From an uncultured Eubacteriales bacterium (lineage in GTDB: Bacteria > Bacillota > Clostridia > Oscillospirales > Butyricicoccaceae), in NCBI GenBank assembly GCA_949740695.1, contig CATJIY010000065.1:1-15642 (forward strand): a stretch of DNA of 15,642 nt. Reading direction: 5' to 3'. The notes under the pieces were generated by a model. It was not told the origin of the DNA. It saw only the letters and a program-made list of their open reading frames with translations, and did no database searches. Of this stretch, positions 6,267 through 13,624 are shown in pieces (position 1 is the first letter of the stretch; every line of letters starts with the position of its first letter). Made by a program: the position numbers and the translations under genes.

Positions 6267-7499
6267 ATGGATTACGGTTTAATTGGAGAACGGCTGAGCC
6301 ATAGCTTTTCTCCAGAGATTCACCGCCGTCTGGCGGATTACGATTACCGTCTGAAGGAGCTGCGTCCAGATCAGTTGCCGGAATTTTTGATTCGCAGAGA
6401 TTTTCGGGGAATCAACGTTACCATCCCCTATAAACAGGCGGTGATTCCTTATTTAGATGAAATCGACCCTAAGGCGCAGGCCATCGGCGCGGTGAATACC
6501 ATTATCAACCGAAAGGGTTGGTTGACTGGCTATAACACCGACTTTGACGGGATGGCAGCCCTCCTGGCCCGGGCAGGATTGGATCTGGCGGGGAAATCGG
6601 TGTTGATTCTGGGGACAGGAGGCACTTCGATGACTGCCATGGCGGTAGCGAAGGCTTTGGGAGCAGGCTCTGCGGTACGAGCTAGCCGAACTTGTAGGGA
6701 GGGCTGCGTTTCTTATGAGGAAGCGCAGACTCTGCCGGCGCAAATTGTCATCAATACTACCCCAGTGGGGATGTTTCCCCAACCAGAAGAGCAGCCCATG
6801 GATCTTTCCCGACTGGGTTGGCTGGAGGGGGTGGCCGATGTGATTTACAATCCTTTGCGCACCCGGCTGGTGCTGCAAGCCCGGGACAATGGAGCCCATG
6901 GGCAGGGAGGCCTTTACATGTTGGTGGCCCAAGCCGCCGCCGCCGCCCAGCATTTTCTGGGAGAAGAGCTGCCGCAGGATGCTTTGCGTCAGGCCTATCA
7001 AGCGATTCATGGAGAAAAGCAGAATATTGTCCTTACTGGCATGCCTGGGAGCGGAAAAAGTACGGTGGGCCGCATTTTGGCCCAGGCATTGGGCAGGGAA
7101 TTGGTGGACAGTGATACCGAGGTGGTGCGGTTAGCCCGTAAATCCATTCCGGAACTCTTTGCCCAGCGAGGAGAGGATGGATTTCGGGAGCTGGAAAGCC
7201 AGGTAATCGCCCAGCTATCCCAGCGCACTGGCGTGGTAATCGCTACTGGCGGCGGGGCGGTGCTGCGAACAGAAAATATCCGGCGGCTGCGGCAAAACGG
7301 TCGGCTGTATTTTCTGGATCGGCCGCTGGAGGATTTGGTCCCCACATCTGACCGCCCGCTGAGTCGAGATAAAGACGCGCTGTCTCAAAGATATAAAGAG
7401 CGCTATCCCCGCTACCTGAATTGCGCCGACCGGGTGATTCCGGTGGCTGGCGGGCCGGAGAGCGTGGCGGCCGCGATACGAGAGGAGTTTTTGCTTTGA
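6267..7499 (+). CDS. aroE-aroK: Fused shikimate dehydrogenase - shikimate kinase
   Basis: A two-domain enzyme of 410 residues catalysing consecutive steps: 3-dehydroshikimate to shikimate with NADPH, then phosphorylation by ATP. The AroE part is about 1-248: LSHSFSP at 10-16, NVTIPYK at 50-56 with catalytic Lys56, GAVNT near 74-78, NTDFDG at 90-95 with Asp92, GTGGTS at 116-121 for the dinucleotide, NTTPVGM at 163-169 and Gln222. The AroK part is about 252-410: P-loop GMPGSGKST at 258-266, DSD at 281-283, FRELE at 306-310, TGGGAV near 327-332 and the lid RPL at 363-365. Only a few residues join the domains. ATG 6267 is chosen because AGGAGG lies at 6255-6260 and the AroE N-terminus begins there; the frame is open from 6156 but that part overlaps aroC. 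No frameshift is needed, so the fusion is real in this sequence. Confidence 0.95.
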   Translation: MDYGLIGERLSHSFSPEIHRRLADYDYRLKELRPDQLPEFLIRRDFRGINVTIPYKQAVIPYLDEIDPKAQAIGAVNTIINRKGWLTGYNTDFDGMAALLARAGLDLAGKSVLILGTGGTSMTAMAVAKALGAGSAVRASRTCREGCVSYEEAQTLPAQIVINTTPVGMFPQPEEQPMDLSRLGWLEGVADVIYNPLRTRLVLQARDNGAHGQGGLYMLVAQAAAAAQHFLGEELPQDALRQAYQAIHGEKQNIVLTGMPGSGKSTVGRILAQALGRELVDSDTEVVRLARKSIPELFAQRGEDGFRELESQVIAQLSQRTGVVIATGGGAVLRTENIRRLRQNGRLYFLDRPLEDLVPTSDRPLSRDKDALSQRYKERYPRYLNCADRVIPVAGGPESVAAAIREEFLL

Positions 7500-7933
7500 A
7501 ACTGCTGGTTATTAACGGACCCAATCTTAATCTGCTGGGCTTGCGGGAGCCTGCCCATTATGGAACCCAAAGCTACCAGAAATTGCTGGAGTCCATTCAG
7601 GCGTATTGCCTCCAACGGGGCCATTTGGTGGAGTGTTTTCAGTCCAATCACGAAGGCGCGTTGATAGATGCTGTCCAAAAAGCTTATTTTGATAAGGTAG
7701 AAGGCGTGGTCATTAATCCCGGGGCTTATACCCACACCTCCATTGCTTTGTTGGACGCGTTGAAAGCGGTGGGAATTCCCACAGTAGAAGTTCATATTTC
7801 CAAGGTGGAGGAGCGGGAGGATTTCCGTCAGGTGAGCTATCTGCGGGAGGCTTGTATCGCCACCATTACTGGCTTGGGTCAGGAGGGCTACCTGCGGGCC
7901 ATTGATCAATTGGAGGCCTATTATGCGGGCTGA
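7496..7933 (+). CDS. aroQ: Type II 3-dehydroquinate dehydratase
   Basis: Third pathway step, dehydrating 3-dehydroquinate to 3-dehydroshikimate; type II enzymes are dodecamers. The start is a TTG at 7496, overlapping the aroE-aroK stop as TTGA, with GAGGAG at 7482-7487. It gives 145 residues and the proper N-terminus MKLLVINGPNLNLLG. Catalytic Tyr22 (HYG), QSNHEG at 49-54, NPGAYTH at 74-80 and His100 in EVHIS are present, with Arg107 after it. The Asn that usually follows HxS is Lys103 here, a minor departure. The longer open frame back to 7421 lies inside aroK. It overlaps aroA by 11 bases. Confidence 0.95.
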   Translation: MKLLVINGPNLNLLGLREPAHYGTQSYQKLLESIQAYCLQRGHLVECFQSNHEGALIDAVQKAYFDKVEGVVINPGAYTHTSIALLDALKAVGIPTVEVHISKVEEREDFRQVSYLREACIATITGLGQEGYLRAIDQLEAYYAG

Positions 7934-9134
7934 GTTTTTACCGGGAACGGCTCGCGGGCAGGTTTCCGCCCCGCCCAGCAAAAGCATGGCCCACCGATTG
8001 CTGATTTGCGCCGGTCTCAGCGGAGGGCCTTGCGTATTGGAGGGAGTGGCGTATTCTCAGGATATCTTGGCCACGTTGGATTGTCTTTCCGCTCTGGGGG
8101 TGCGTGCGGAGCAGGAAAACGGTCGGCTGAATCTTTCTGGAGGGGACCCGTTTTTTTCCCCAAAAGAGCTGGTGTGCTGCCGGGAAAGCGGCAGTACGCT
8201 GCGATTTTTTGCGCCAATCTTTCTGTTAGGGAAAGAAAGAGTAGCCCTAACGGGAAAAGGACGGCTGATGGCCCGGCCTATGGAGATCTATGCTCGGATT
8301 TGTCAAGAGCGGACCCTGCTTTTCCGGCAGGAGGAAGATTGCCTTTATCTTCGGGGGCCGCTTTCTCCCGGTCTGTTTACCCTGCCAGGAGACGTCAGCT
8401 CCCAGTTTATCAGCGGACTGCTGTTTGCTCTTCCATTGCTGGAGGCAGGCAGCGTGATTTCTTTGATTTCTCCGGTATCCAGCCGGCCCTATATTGAGAT
8501 GACTCGTCAGGCGCAGGCTCAATTTGGAGTAGAATCTTACTGGACTGACCAGAACACTTTGCGGATTCCTGGTGGCCAGCGGTATCGTCCTGTCAACGCG
8601 CAGGTGGAAGGGGACTGGAGCAACGCCGCTTTTTTAGAGGGGTTTAACTTGTTGGGTGGACAAACCTTTGTTACTGGATTAAATCCAAATAGTTTACAAG
8701 GGGATAAAATTTACCAATCGTATTATGAGGTGCTGGCGCAAGGCTGCCCCGCCTTGGATATTGACCAGTGTCCCGATTTGGGTCCGGTACTGATGGCGTT
8801 GGCGGCGGCAAATCATGGGGCTGTCTTGACGGGCACGGCCCGGCTGCGGTTGAAAGAAAGCGACCGGGGAGCCGCTATGGCCGCCGAGCTGGCAAAGTTG
8901 GGGGTGCAATGCAGTGTGGAGCAAGAGGTCATTCGCGTCCCCGGGGGATGTCTGCATCCACCAAAAGAACCGCTGTGGGGGCACAACGATCATCGGGTGG
9001 TAATGGCCCTTTCCTTACTGCTTTCTCGCACCGGCGGGAGCCTTCTGGGGGTGGAAGCAGCGGATAAAAGCTTCCCTGATTTTTTTGAAAAGCTGGGCCA
9101 ACTGGGATTGGAGGTTGTTCTTTATGAAGATTGA
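7923..9134 (+). CDS. aroA: 3-phosphoshikimate 1-carboxyvinyltransferase (EPSP synthase)
   Basis: Joins PEP to shikimate-3-phosphate to give EPSP. The 403 residues are slightly short of the usual 420-430. Motifs in order are PPSKSMAHR at 17-25 (Lys20, Ser21, Arg25), ESGSTLRF at 88-95, GDVSSQFISG at 156-165, SSRPY near 186, GDWSNAAF at 230-237, the catalytic Asp285 in CPDLGP, RLKESDR at 309-315 and HNDHR at 354-358. ATG 7923 follows GGAGG at 7912-7916 by six bases; an in-frame ATG at 7902 lies deeper in aroQ. It overlaps aroQ and tyrA by 11 bases each, which suggests coupled translation. Confidence 0.96.
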   Translation: MRAEFLPGTARGQVSAPPSKSMAHRLLICAGLSGGPCVLEGVAYSQDILATLDCLSALGVRAEQENGRLNLSGGDPFFSPKELVCCRESGSTLRFFAPIFLLGKERVALTGKGRLMARPMEIYARICQERTLLFRQEEDCLYLRGPLSPGLFTLPGDVSSQFISGLLFALPLLEAGSVISLISPVSSRPYIEMTRQAQAQFGVESYWTDQNTLRIPGGQRYRPVNAQVEGDWSNAAFLEGFNLLGGQTFVTGLNPNSLQGDKIYQSYYEVLAQGCPALDIDQCPDLGPVLMALAAANHGAVLTGTARLRLKESDRGAAMAAELAKLGVQCSVEQEVIRVPGGCLHPPKEPLWGHNDHRVVMALSLLLSRTGGSLLGVEAADKSFPDFFEKLGQLGLEVVLYED

Positions 9135-9987
9135 CGCCGGCGCCAGATTTTTGATTGTGGGGTTAGGTCTTTTGGGAGGCAGCTACGCCCAGGCGCTAAA
9201 AAAGCAAGGCTACCCCGTCCGGGCGGTGACCCGGTCTCAGTCCTCCATTGACTACGCGTTGACGAATGGTTTGATTGATAGCGGCAGCGCTTATCCCGAC
9301 CCTGATTTGCTGGCCTGGGCGGATGTGGTGGTGCTGGCTGTCTACCCCCATGTGTTGGTAGAATGGGTGGAAGTAAACCAAGAGCATCTTCGGCCTGGCG
9401 TCCTGATTACGGATGTTACCGGGGTAAAGGGTTGTGTGGTAGACCGGGTTCAGGCCCTGCTGCGGCCCGACCTGGAATATGTTCCTGCCCATCCTATGGC
9501 CGGACGGGAAACTTTGGGGGTGCAAAACGCCGACTGCCGGATTTTTCAGGGGGCTAACTATATCGTCACTCCCACTGAAAAAAATACCCCGGAGGCCGTT
9601 TCCGCTTGTGAGGACTTAGGGCGAATATTGGGCTTTGCCCGGATTTCCCGTCTGACCCCGGCAGAACATGACCGGATGATCGGTTTTGTTTCCCAACTGA
9701 CCCATTGTATCGCAGTGGCTTTGATGACCTGCAACGATATCCAGCGACTGGAAAGTTATACCGGCGACTCCTTCCGGGACTTGACCAGAATTGCCAAGAT
9801 CAACGATGAAATGTGGAGCGAGCTGTTTCTGGATAACCGCCCCGCTCTATTGGAGCAGATGGACGCTTTTACCGCCCAGTTTACAAAAATGCGAGATCTG
9901 TTGGAGCGGCGGGATGTGGAAGGCATGCGTCAGATGATGCGTCAGTCCACAGCCCGGCGAAAGGCCCTGGAACAGCCCGAGCCATAA
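9124..9987 (+). CDS. tyrA: Prephenate dehydrogenase
   Basis: Oxidative decarboxylation of prephenate to 4-hydroxyphenylpyruvate, the tyrosine branch. The 287 residues have a Rossmann domain with GLGLLGGS at 13-20, HPMAGRE at 123-129, LTHCIAVAL near 192-200 and SFRDLTRIAKINDEMW at 216-231. There is no chorismate mutase or ACT domain, so it is the single-function form. After the second strand the sequence reads Thr36-Arg37-Ser38 where NAD-specific members carry an acidic residue; this hints at NADP use but is not proof. ATG 9124 has TTGGAGG at 9108-9114 and overlaps aroA by 11 bases. A 23-base gap leads to the first DAHP synthase. Confidence 0.95.
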   Translation: MKIDAGARFLIVGLGLLGGSYAQALKKQGYPVRAVTRSQSSIDYALTNGLIDSGSAYPDPDLLAWADVVVLAVYPHVLVEWVEVNQEHLRPGVLITDVTGVKGCVVDRVQALLRPDLEYVPAHPMAGRETLGVQNADCRIFQGANYIVTPTEKNTPEAVSACEDLGRILGFARISRLTPAEHDRMIGFVSQLTHCIAVALMTCNDIQRLESYTGDSFRDLTRIAKINDEMWSELFLDNRPALLEQMDAFTAQFTKMRDLLERRDVEGMRQMMRQSTARRKALEQPEP

Positions 9988-10010
9988 TCTTTTGAAAGGA
10001 ATAGCGCTTT

Positions 10011-11048
10011 ATGAAACATCATTTACACTTTGTCCGAGAGTTACCCAACCCGGATTCGGTAAAGGCGTTGATGCCGGTGCCTTCTGCGTTAAAGTCGCTA
10101 AAGGAGAAGCGGGACCAGGAGATTCAATCCATTTTTCGGGGGAAGGATTCACGGTTTGTATTGATTATCGGCCCTTGTTCGGCTGACCGGCAGGACGCTG
10201 TATTGGATTATCTGGAGCGGCTCCGGCGGGTGCAAGATCAGGTGGCGGACAAAATTTACATCATTCCCCGGATCTATACCAATAAACCCCGCACTACTGG
10301 GGATGGGTACAAAGGCATGCTTCATCAGCCCAATCCCACTCAGCATAGCGATATGCTCCGAGGCATTTTAGCCATTCGGGAACTGCACTTGAAAGCCTTG
10401 GTTCAGACCGGTTTTACTTGCGCTGATGAGATGCTTTATCCAGAAAATTACGTCTATCTCAACGATCTGCTGGCTTACGTAGCTATCGGCGCCCGCAGCG
10501 TGGAAGATCAGCAGCACCGGCTGATTTCCAGTGGGTTGGATATCCCGGTGGGGATGAAAAACCCTACCAGCGGAGATAATAGCGTTATGTTGAACGCCAT
10601 TTTGGCCGCCCAGCATCACCACACGTTCACTTATCGGGGATGGGAAGTCCATTCCAGCGGCAACCCATGCGCCCATGCCATCCTTCGAGGCTATGTGAAC
10701 AAGCTGGGGCAGATGCAGCCCAACTATTACTATGAAGATTTGCTCCGGTTGGAGGCCGACTATCATAAGCAAGGATTGGAAAATCCCTTTGTGATTGTGG
10801 ACGCCAATCATTCTAACTCGGGCAAGCAATATCTGGAACAGATCCGCATCGCCAACGATGTGATGAACAGCCGGCGTTTGCAACACTCTCTGGCGAAGCT
10901 GGTGCGAGGTTTGATGATCGAAAGCTATCTGGAGGACGGCTGCCAGCAAATCTCAGAGAACGGTATTTATGGCAAGTCTATTACCGACCCTTGTTTGGGC
11001 TGGGAAAAAACCGAAAAGCTGATTTTGGAACTGGCGGAACAATTATAA
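10011..11048 (+). CDS. aroF: DAHP synthase, class I alpha, first copy
   Basis: Entry step of the shikimate pathway, condensing PEP and erythrose-4-phosphate to DAHP in a metal-dependent barrel. The 345 residues match the AroF/AroG/AroH type. GPCSADR at 54-60 contains metal-binding Cys56; KPRTTGDGYKG at 92-102, a GARSVE-QQHR stretch, VDANHSNSGK and MIESYLEDGCQ follow. AAAGGA about ten bases upstream serves as ribosome binding site. It is closely similar to the next gene, so the two are paralogues from a duplication. In other bacteria such pairs differ in inhibition by Phe or Tyr; which copy answers to which cannot be read here. The symbol is a convention, as aroG or aroH would fit equally. Confidence 0.95.
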   Translation: MKHHLHFVRELPNPDSVKALMPVPSALKSLKEKRDQEIQSIFRGKDSRFVLIIGPCSADRQDAVLDYLERLRRVQDQVADKIYIIPRIYTNKPRTTGDGYKGMLHQPNPTQHSDMLRGILAIRELHLKALVQTGFTCADEMLYPENYVYLNDLLAYVAIGARSVEDQQHRLISSGLDIPVGMKNPTSGDNSVMLNAILAAQHHHTFTYRGWEVHSSGNPCAHAILRGYVNKLGQMQPNYYYEDLLRLEADYHKQGLENPFVIVDANHSNSGKQYLEQIRIANDVMNSRRLQHSLAKLVRGLMIESYLEDGCQQISENGIYGKSITDPCLGWEKTEKLILELAEQL

Positions 11049-11062
11049 GTTTTTTTGTTATC

Positions 11063-11100
11063 AGGCCCTTGTCCGATCTTTATAAAAAGCGTCCGGGCCT
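11063..11100 (+). promoter_or_regulatory. Inverted repeat in the gap between the DAHP synthase genes
   Basis: AGGCCC (11063-11068) and GGGCCT (11095-11100) can pair across 26 bases; GGCCT at 11123-11127 is an alternative partner for the left arm. Seven T (11050-11056) follow the first gene's stop without a clear stem before them. The 108-base gap is the longest inside the operon. It could set mRNA stability or separate expression of the two enzymes; no clear promoter is seen. Confidence 0.3.
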
Positions 11101-11156
11101 ATGTCTTGAAAAAATCAGGTTTGGCCTAATGGAAAATACGAAAGAAGGTACTTCTT

Positions 11157-12185
11157 ATGAATCTGGAACTGACGCGGGAGCTGCCCAATCCCGACGCTAT
11201 CAAAGCCCTGCTTCCCGCTGCGCCGGAAATCCAAGCGGTTAAAGCCCGGCGAGACCAGGAGATCCGAGATATCTTTTCTGGAAAAGATCACCGGTTTCTG
11301 CTGATTGTTGGTCCCTGCTCGGCTGACCGGCAGGACGCGGTGCTGGATTATATGAACCGGCTGAAAGATTTGCAGGCCCAGGTGGCGGATAGCGTGTATA
11401 TCATCCCGCGGATCTATACCAATAAACCCCGAACAACTGGCGATGGTTACAAGGGTATGCTTCATCAGCCAGATCCTCAGGAGCATAGCGATATGCTTCG
11501 AGGGTTAATGTCTATTCGAGAGCTGCACCTTAAGACAGTAGAGCAGACCGGCTTTACCTGCGCTGACGAGATGCTTTATCCGGAAAACCATGCCTATTTG
11601 GATGATCTGTTGGGCTATGTGGCGGTAGGCGCTAGAAGCGTGGAAAATCAGCAACACCGGCTGACCGCCAGCGGACTGAATGTGCCGGTAGGCATGAAAA
11701 ATCCTACCAGCGGGGACTATGCCGTCATGTTAAACGCTATTTTGGCTGCTCAGCATCGTCATACCTTTGTCTATCGGGGGTGGGAGGCTCATTCTCAAGG
11801 CAATCCTTTTGCGCATGCTATTTTGCGGGGCTATGTTAATAAACACGGTCAGAGTCAGCCAAACTATCATTACGAGGATTTGATCCGGCTGCGGGAGCTG
11901 TATGCCGAAAAAAAATTGGAGAATCCAGCGGTTATTATTGACGCCAATCACGCCAACTCCGGCAAAGAATATTTGGAGCAAGTCCGGATTACCAAGGAAG
12001 TGCTTCACTACCGGCGGGAAAATCCAGAAATCCGGCAATTTGTAAAAGGCATGATGATCGAAAGCTATCTGGAGGACGGTTGCCAAAAAATTGGCGAGGG
12101 CGTCTATGGGAAATCCATCACCGATCCCTGCTTGGGTTGGGAAAAGACCCAGCGGTTGGTGTTGGATATGGCCGAATTGCTCTAA
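11157..12185 (+). CDS. aroF: DAHP synthase, class I alpha, second copy
   Basis: Paralogue of the preceding gene with the same reaction; 342 residues. GPCSADR at 52-58 (Cys54), KPRTTGDGYKG at about 90-100, GARSVENQQHR, VDANH replaced by IDANHANSGK, and MIESYLEDGCQ are all kept, so it should be active. Differences cluster in the N-terminal 45 residues and in the helices before and after the substrate loops, for example HRHTFVYRGWEAHSQ against HHHTFTYRGWEVHSS. That pattern fits isozymes with different feedback ligands. GAAAGAAGG lies upstream. Nucleotide-level differences are scattered over the whole gene, so this is an old duplication and not an assembly artefact. Confidence 0.95.
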   Translation: MNLELTRELPNPDAIKALLPAAPEIQAVKARRDQEIRDIFSGKDHRFLLIVGPCSADRQDAVLDYMNRLKDLQAQVADSVYIIPRIYTNKPRTTGDGYKGMLHQPDPQEHSDMLRGLMSIRELHLKTVEQTGFTCADEMLYPENHAYLDDLLGYVAVGARSVENQQHRLTASGLNVPVGMKNPTSGDYAVMLNAILAAQHRHTFVYRGWEAHSQGNPFAHAILRGYVNKHGQSQPNYHYEDLIRLRELYAEKKLENPAVIIDANHANSGKEYLEQVRITKEVLHYRRENPEIRQFVKGMMIESYLEDGCQKIGEGVYGKSITDPCLGWEKTQRLVLDMAELL

Positions 12186-12211
12186 AAAGTCAGAGAAAGG
12201 AAGGGTGTTTT

Positions 12212-12400
12212 TTGCGTTATCAAGTAATGAGCGATCAAAATACCGATGGGGAATTACGGAAGTTTTTTGAAACGGAAGATTTTCAAGAAGCAAAGGATTT
12301 TGCTATGAAGTTGGCTTTTTTCAATGATTGCAAGGTGGCGGTGATGGACGAAAAATTTGGCCAGCCCATCCGAGATTTTGACGACCCAAAGCATTGGTAA
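12212..12400 (+). CDS. 62-residue acidic protein of unknown function
   Basis: Last gene of the aromatic operon. TTG at 12212 is preceded by GGAAGG (12199-12204) at seven bases; the first ATG at 12227 has no site at proper distance, so TTG is preferred. The product is soluble, rich in Asp and Glu with scattered Phe and Lys, has no signal or membrane segment, and ends in DFDDPKHW. A helix is likely around residues 22-37 (DFQEAKDFAMKLAFFN). I do not recognise the family. The good ribosome site, 26-base spacing after the DAHP synthase and position before the operon terminator support a real gene. A role in aromatic metabolism is only suggested by position. Confidence 0.7.
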   Translation: MRYQVMSDQNTDGELRKFFETEDFQEAKDFAMKLAFFNDCKVAVMDEKFGQPIRDFDDPKHW

Positions 12401-12410
12401 ACCTATCGTC

Positions 12411-12465
12411 AAACATAGATAATGCCCGCTGGATAGATTCAGCAGGCATTATCTATGTTTTGCTT
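12411..12465. terminator. Terminator between the aromatic operon and the convergent lgt-like gene
   Basis: A 16-bp perfect stem, AAACATAGATAATGCC (12411-12426) with 12445-12460, continues after one mismatch with GCTG/CAGC and closes on an 8-base loop. On the plus strand it runs into TTTTGCTTT. The right arm contains the stop of the minus-strand gene. On that strand the T-run is short, so it is probably bidirectional but stronger for the aromatic operon. Confidence 0.88.
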
Positions 12466-13228
12466 TATAGAAGTCTTGGAATTCTTTGAATAGCTGACAA
12501 ACAGAAAACGTTGCAATCAAAAGCCCCAGCAGTTGGGAAGTGGACAAGCCCCCCAATTCTCCCCGTCTCTCGTCATACCGAAAAAACTCCAAACAAAACC
12601 GCACAAGCGAATAAACCAACAGATATAAAAACAGACTGAGATTACCCTTTAGCTTTGGGCTGAAAGCCAACAGGCATCCGCCAATGATCCATTCCAGCAA
12701 TGCTTCCACCAATTGAACAGGAAACAACCCAATGCCACAAGGCGCTAAGCCGGAATTTGTGTATACCACCGAAAATCTTCCGCCATAGGGGATTCCATAG
12801 CAACATCCGGCTAAAAGACAACCTATTCGCCCAAAGCCATGAGCGATTGGGACACAACCCAAGCACGCTTGCAGATAGGGCTGAACCGTAATTCCAAGTC
12901 GCCGTTTGCAAAATAAAAGCGCAAAAAACAGGCCGATGATTCCGCCAAAGAAAACAAATCCGCCTCGCATGATTGCGCCGATATAGGAAATATCCTTTAT
13001 TCGAGAAAAATCCAAATCGCCAACGGAAACCAAGAGATACAACATCTTTGCTCCTAAGATGCCAAACAGCCCTGAAATACCGCAAATTATCATAAAATTA
13101 TCTATGGAAAGGCGAAACCGTCGAATCTGTATATACGCAAGGGGAATATTTAATAATAATCCCAAAGCAATCATAAAACCGTAATATGGCACAAAACGTC
13201 CCGATAAATAAAATCCCAAACTACTCAT
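12449..13228 (-). CDS. Prolipoprotein diacylglyceryl transferase family membrane protein
   Basis: Lgt moves a diacylglyceryl group from phosphatidylglycerol to the lipobox cysteine of prolipoproteins. This 259-residue protein has about seven hydrophobic helices and the family core HGFGRIGCLLAGCCYG, plus a late RFCLEFFRYDERRG with the Arg and Glu that are essential in E. coli Lgt (Arg239, Glu243). The segment that reads SFHGGLIG in E. coli is FVFFGGIIG here, so the His (103 in E. coli) is Phe. It may be an Lgt paralogue rather than the housekeeping enzyme, hence no symbol. ATG 13228 is chosen because GGAG lies seven bases before it and the N-terminus then fits the family; a TTG at 13261 would add 11 residues. 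It runs convergent to the aromatic operon. Confidence 0.85.
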   Translation of the reverse strand: MSSLGFYLSGRFVPYYGFMIALGLLLNIPLAYIQIRRFRLSIDNFMIICGISGLFGILGAKMLYLLVSVGDLDFSRIKDISYIGAIMRGGFVFFGGIIGLFFALLFCKRRLGITVQPYLQACLGCVPIAHGFGRIGCLLAGCCYGIPYGGRFSVVYTNSGLAPCGIGLFPVQLVEALLEWIIGGCLLAFSPKLKGNLSLFLYLLVYSLVRFCLEFFRYDERRGELGGLSTSQLLGLLIATFSVCQLFKEFQDFYKAKHR

Positions 13229-13247
13229 ACCGCAGCTCCACAATAAT

Positions 13248-13284
13248 AAGCGCAGCGACAAACTTACCTGTTGCAGCTGCGCTT
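13248..13284. promoter_or_regulatory. 9-bp inverted repeat upstream of the lgt-like gene
   Basis: AAGCGCAGC (13248-13256) and GCTGCGCTT (13276-13284) are perfect partners across 19 bases. On the plus strand a run of six T (13290-13295) follows; on the minus strand the hairpin lies in the leader of the lgt-like gene, 20 bases before its ATG. It may end antisense transcription or act in that leader; the evidence does not decide. Confidence 0.4.
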
Positions 13285-13334
13285 GATAATTTTTTCGCTT
13301 AAGAAAGACAGGATTTTCGTTTCTGATACAGACA

Positions 13335-13592
13335 TTAGCCTATAGCGGCAAGGCCGCCCACACAGGCAACGCACGCAACGTATAAAAGCAACCCCAAAAC
13401 CGTTCCGATAATCGAGCAGACAAGTCCTGCGGTGGCAATTCCGCTCTTTCCTTCAGGCGCGTTCTTTCTGCCCAGCGCGCCTAAAACGATACCAATAATA
13501 CCCAAAATACCGCCCAGCCAGCCAAACAAGCCCGCGCTGACCAGCCCGATTAGCAAAGAAATGATTCCCACAACTAGAGAAGCAACTCCCAT
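13335..13592 (-). CDS. Small glycine-rich membrane protein, DUF4190-like
   Basis: An 85-residue protein with two hydrophobic stretches, about 3-40 and 52-85, joined by a short charged loop (GRKNAPEGKSGIA at 41-53). Repeats of the type GIIGIVLGALG and GLVCSIIGTVLGLLL resemble DUF4190-type two-helix proteins found widely in Firmicutes, whose function is unknown. AAAGGAG lies eight bases before the ATG, a strong start. It is followed by the lgt-like gene on the same strand after a 106-base gap with an inverted repeat, so co-transcription is possible but not shown. Its promoter must lie in the AT-rich stretch upstream, where I found no convincing -35/-10 pair. Confidence 0.8.
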   Translation of the reverse strand: MGVASLVVGIISLLIGLVSAGLFGWLGGILGIIGIVLGALGRKNAPEGKSGIATAGLVCSIIGTVLGLLLYVACVACVGGLAAIG

Positions 13593-13624
13593 TTTTCAAT
13601 CTCCTTTCTCTTTATCATAACAAA

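Noticed and set aside
11055..11086. Internal promoter before the second DAHP synthase
   Set aside because: TTGTTA and TATAAA are present but 20 bases apart, too far for a sigma-A promoter.
10011..12185. DAHP synthase duplication as an assembly artefact
   Set aside because: Differences are scattered through both genes and the spacer is unique, so these are true paralogues.
13229..13261. TTG start of the lgt-like gene at 13261
   Set aside because: Weaker ribosome site than ATG 13228 and it would place the start in a hairpin loop; the family N-terminus begins at 13228.
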